Shown: positions 63,105 through 64,000 of the stretch, in pieces
Position numbering within the stretch: position 1 is the first letter of the stretch
How the letters are laid out: every line of letters starts with the position of its first letter
Origin: Salmonella enterica subsp. enterica serovar Choleraesuis
GTDB taxonomy: Bacteria > Pseudomonadota > Gammaproteobacteria > Enterobacterales > Enterobacteriaceae
Direction of reading: 5' to 3'
DNA: 64,000 nucleotides
Assembly (NCBI GenBank): GCA_022846635.1
Contig: AP025685.1
Location: 3,100,001 to 3,164,000, forward strand
The notes under the pieces: generated by a model
The model's input: only the letters and a program-made list of their open reading frames with translations
The model's database searches: none
What the model was told of the DNA's origin: nothing
Made by a program: the position numbers and the translations under genes

Positions 63105-64000
<896 letters not shown>

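Overview
The window is an ordinary piece of core chromosome from a member of the family Enterobacteriaceae. Almost every gene has a clear Escherichia coli K-12 counterpart, and the order follows the K-12 tgt-to-mscK segment, presented here in reverse. Several proteins (Lon, ClpX, ClpP, ThiI, Dxs, GlnK) have exactly the E. coli length. The genus cannot be fixed from the sequence alone. No insertion sequence, prophage, integrase, tRNA-associated island or CRISPR array was seen.

Layout. 1-7.8 kb: mscK (cut by the window edge), acrR, the divergent acrAB multidrug efflux operon and the tomB-hha pair. 7.8-12.7 kb: the variable part. The K-12 genes maa and ylaC are replaced by a possible 43-codon membrane-protein gene, a MocR-type PLP-binding regulator and a divergent GNAT acetyltransferase; next come a c-di-GMP phosphodiesterase (pdeB) and a second acetyltransferase in the place of ybaA. 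12.8-29.3 kb: 4.5S RNA (ffs), atl, ybaY, tesB, the nitrogen-regulated glnK-amtB operon, the mdlAB exporter, decR with a divergent Cds1-like cysteine desulfhydrase gene not found at this place in K-12, cof, ybaE, queC, fadM, ybaV, ppiD and hupB. 29.5-36.4 kb: the proteostasis block lon, clpX, clpP, tig, then bolA; heat-shock promoter sequences are visible before lon and clpP. 36.6-44.1 kb: yajG-ampG and cyoABCDE (bo3 ubiquinol oxidase plus heme O synthase). 44.2-64 kb: yajR, yajQ, panE-yajL, thiI, xseB-ispA-dxs, yajO, the nrdR-ribD-ribE-nusB-thiL-pgpA cluster, yajI, tsx, and yajC-secD-secF behind tgt, which runs off the right edge. K-12 yajD, normally between tsx and secF, is absent.

How the genes work together. 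Operons are tight: cyoB/C and cyoC/D share one base, xseB/ispA share one base, panE/yajL overlap by 41 bases, thiL/pgpA by 23, mdlA/mdlB by 8. Readable regulation includes the AcrR palindrome, a sigma-54 promoter with two NtrC-like boxes ahead of glnK-amtB, sigma-32 promoters, a FadR-like site at fadM and a CRP-controlled tsx promoter. The least conventional observations are the small membrane ORF beside hha, the MocR/GNAT pair with its inverted repeat, the decR/desulfhydrase pair, a cof terminator that lies inside the coding sequence of the convergent gene, a long paired 5' leader on tig, and hairpins that could cover the ribosome binding sites of tomB and yajO. No convincing wholly new multigene system was found.
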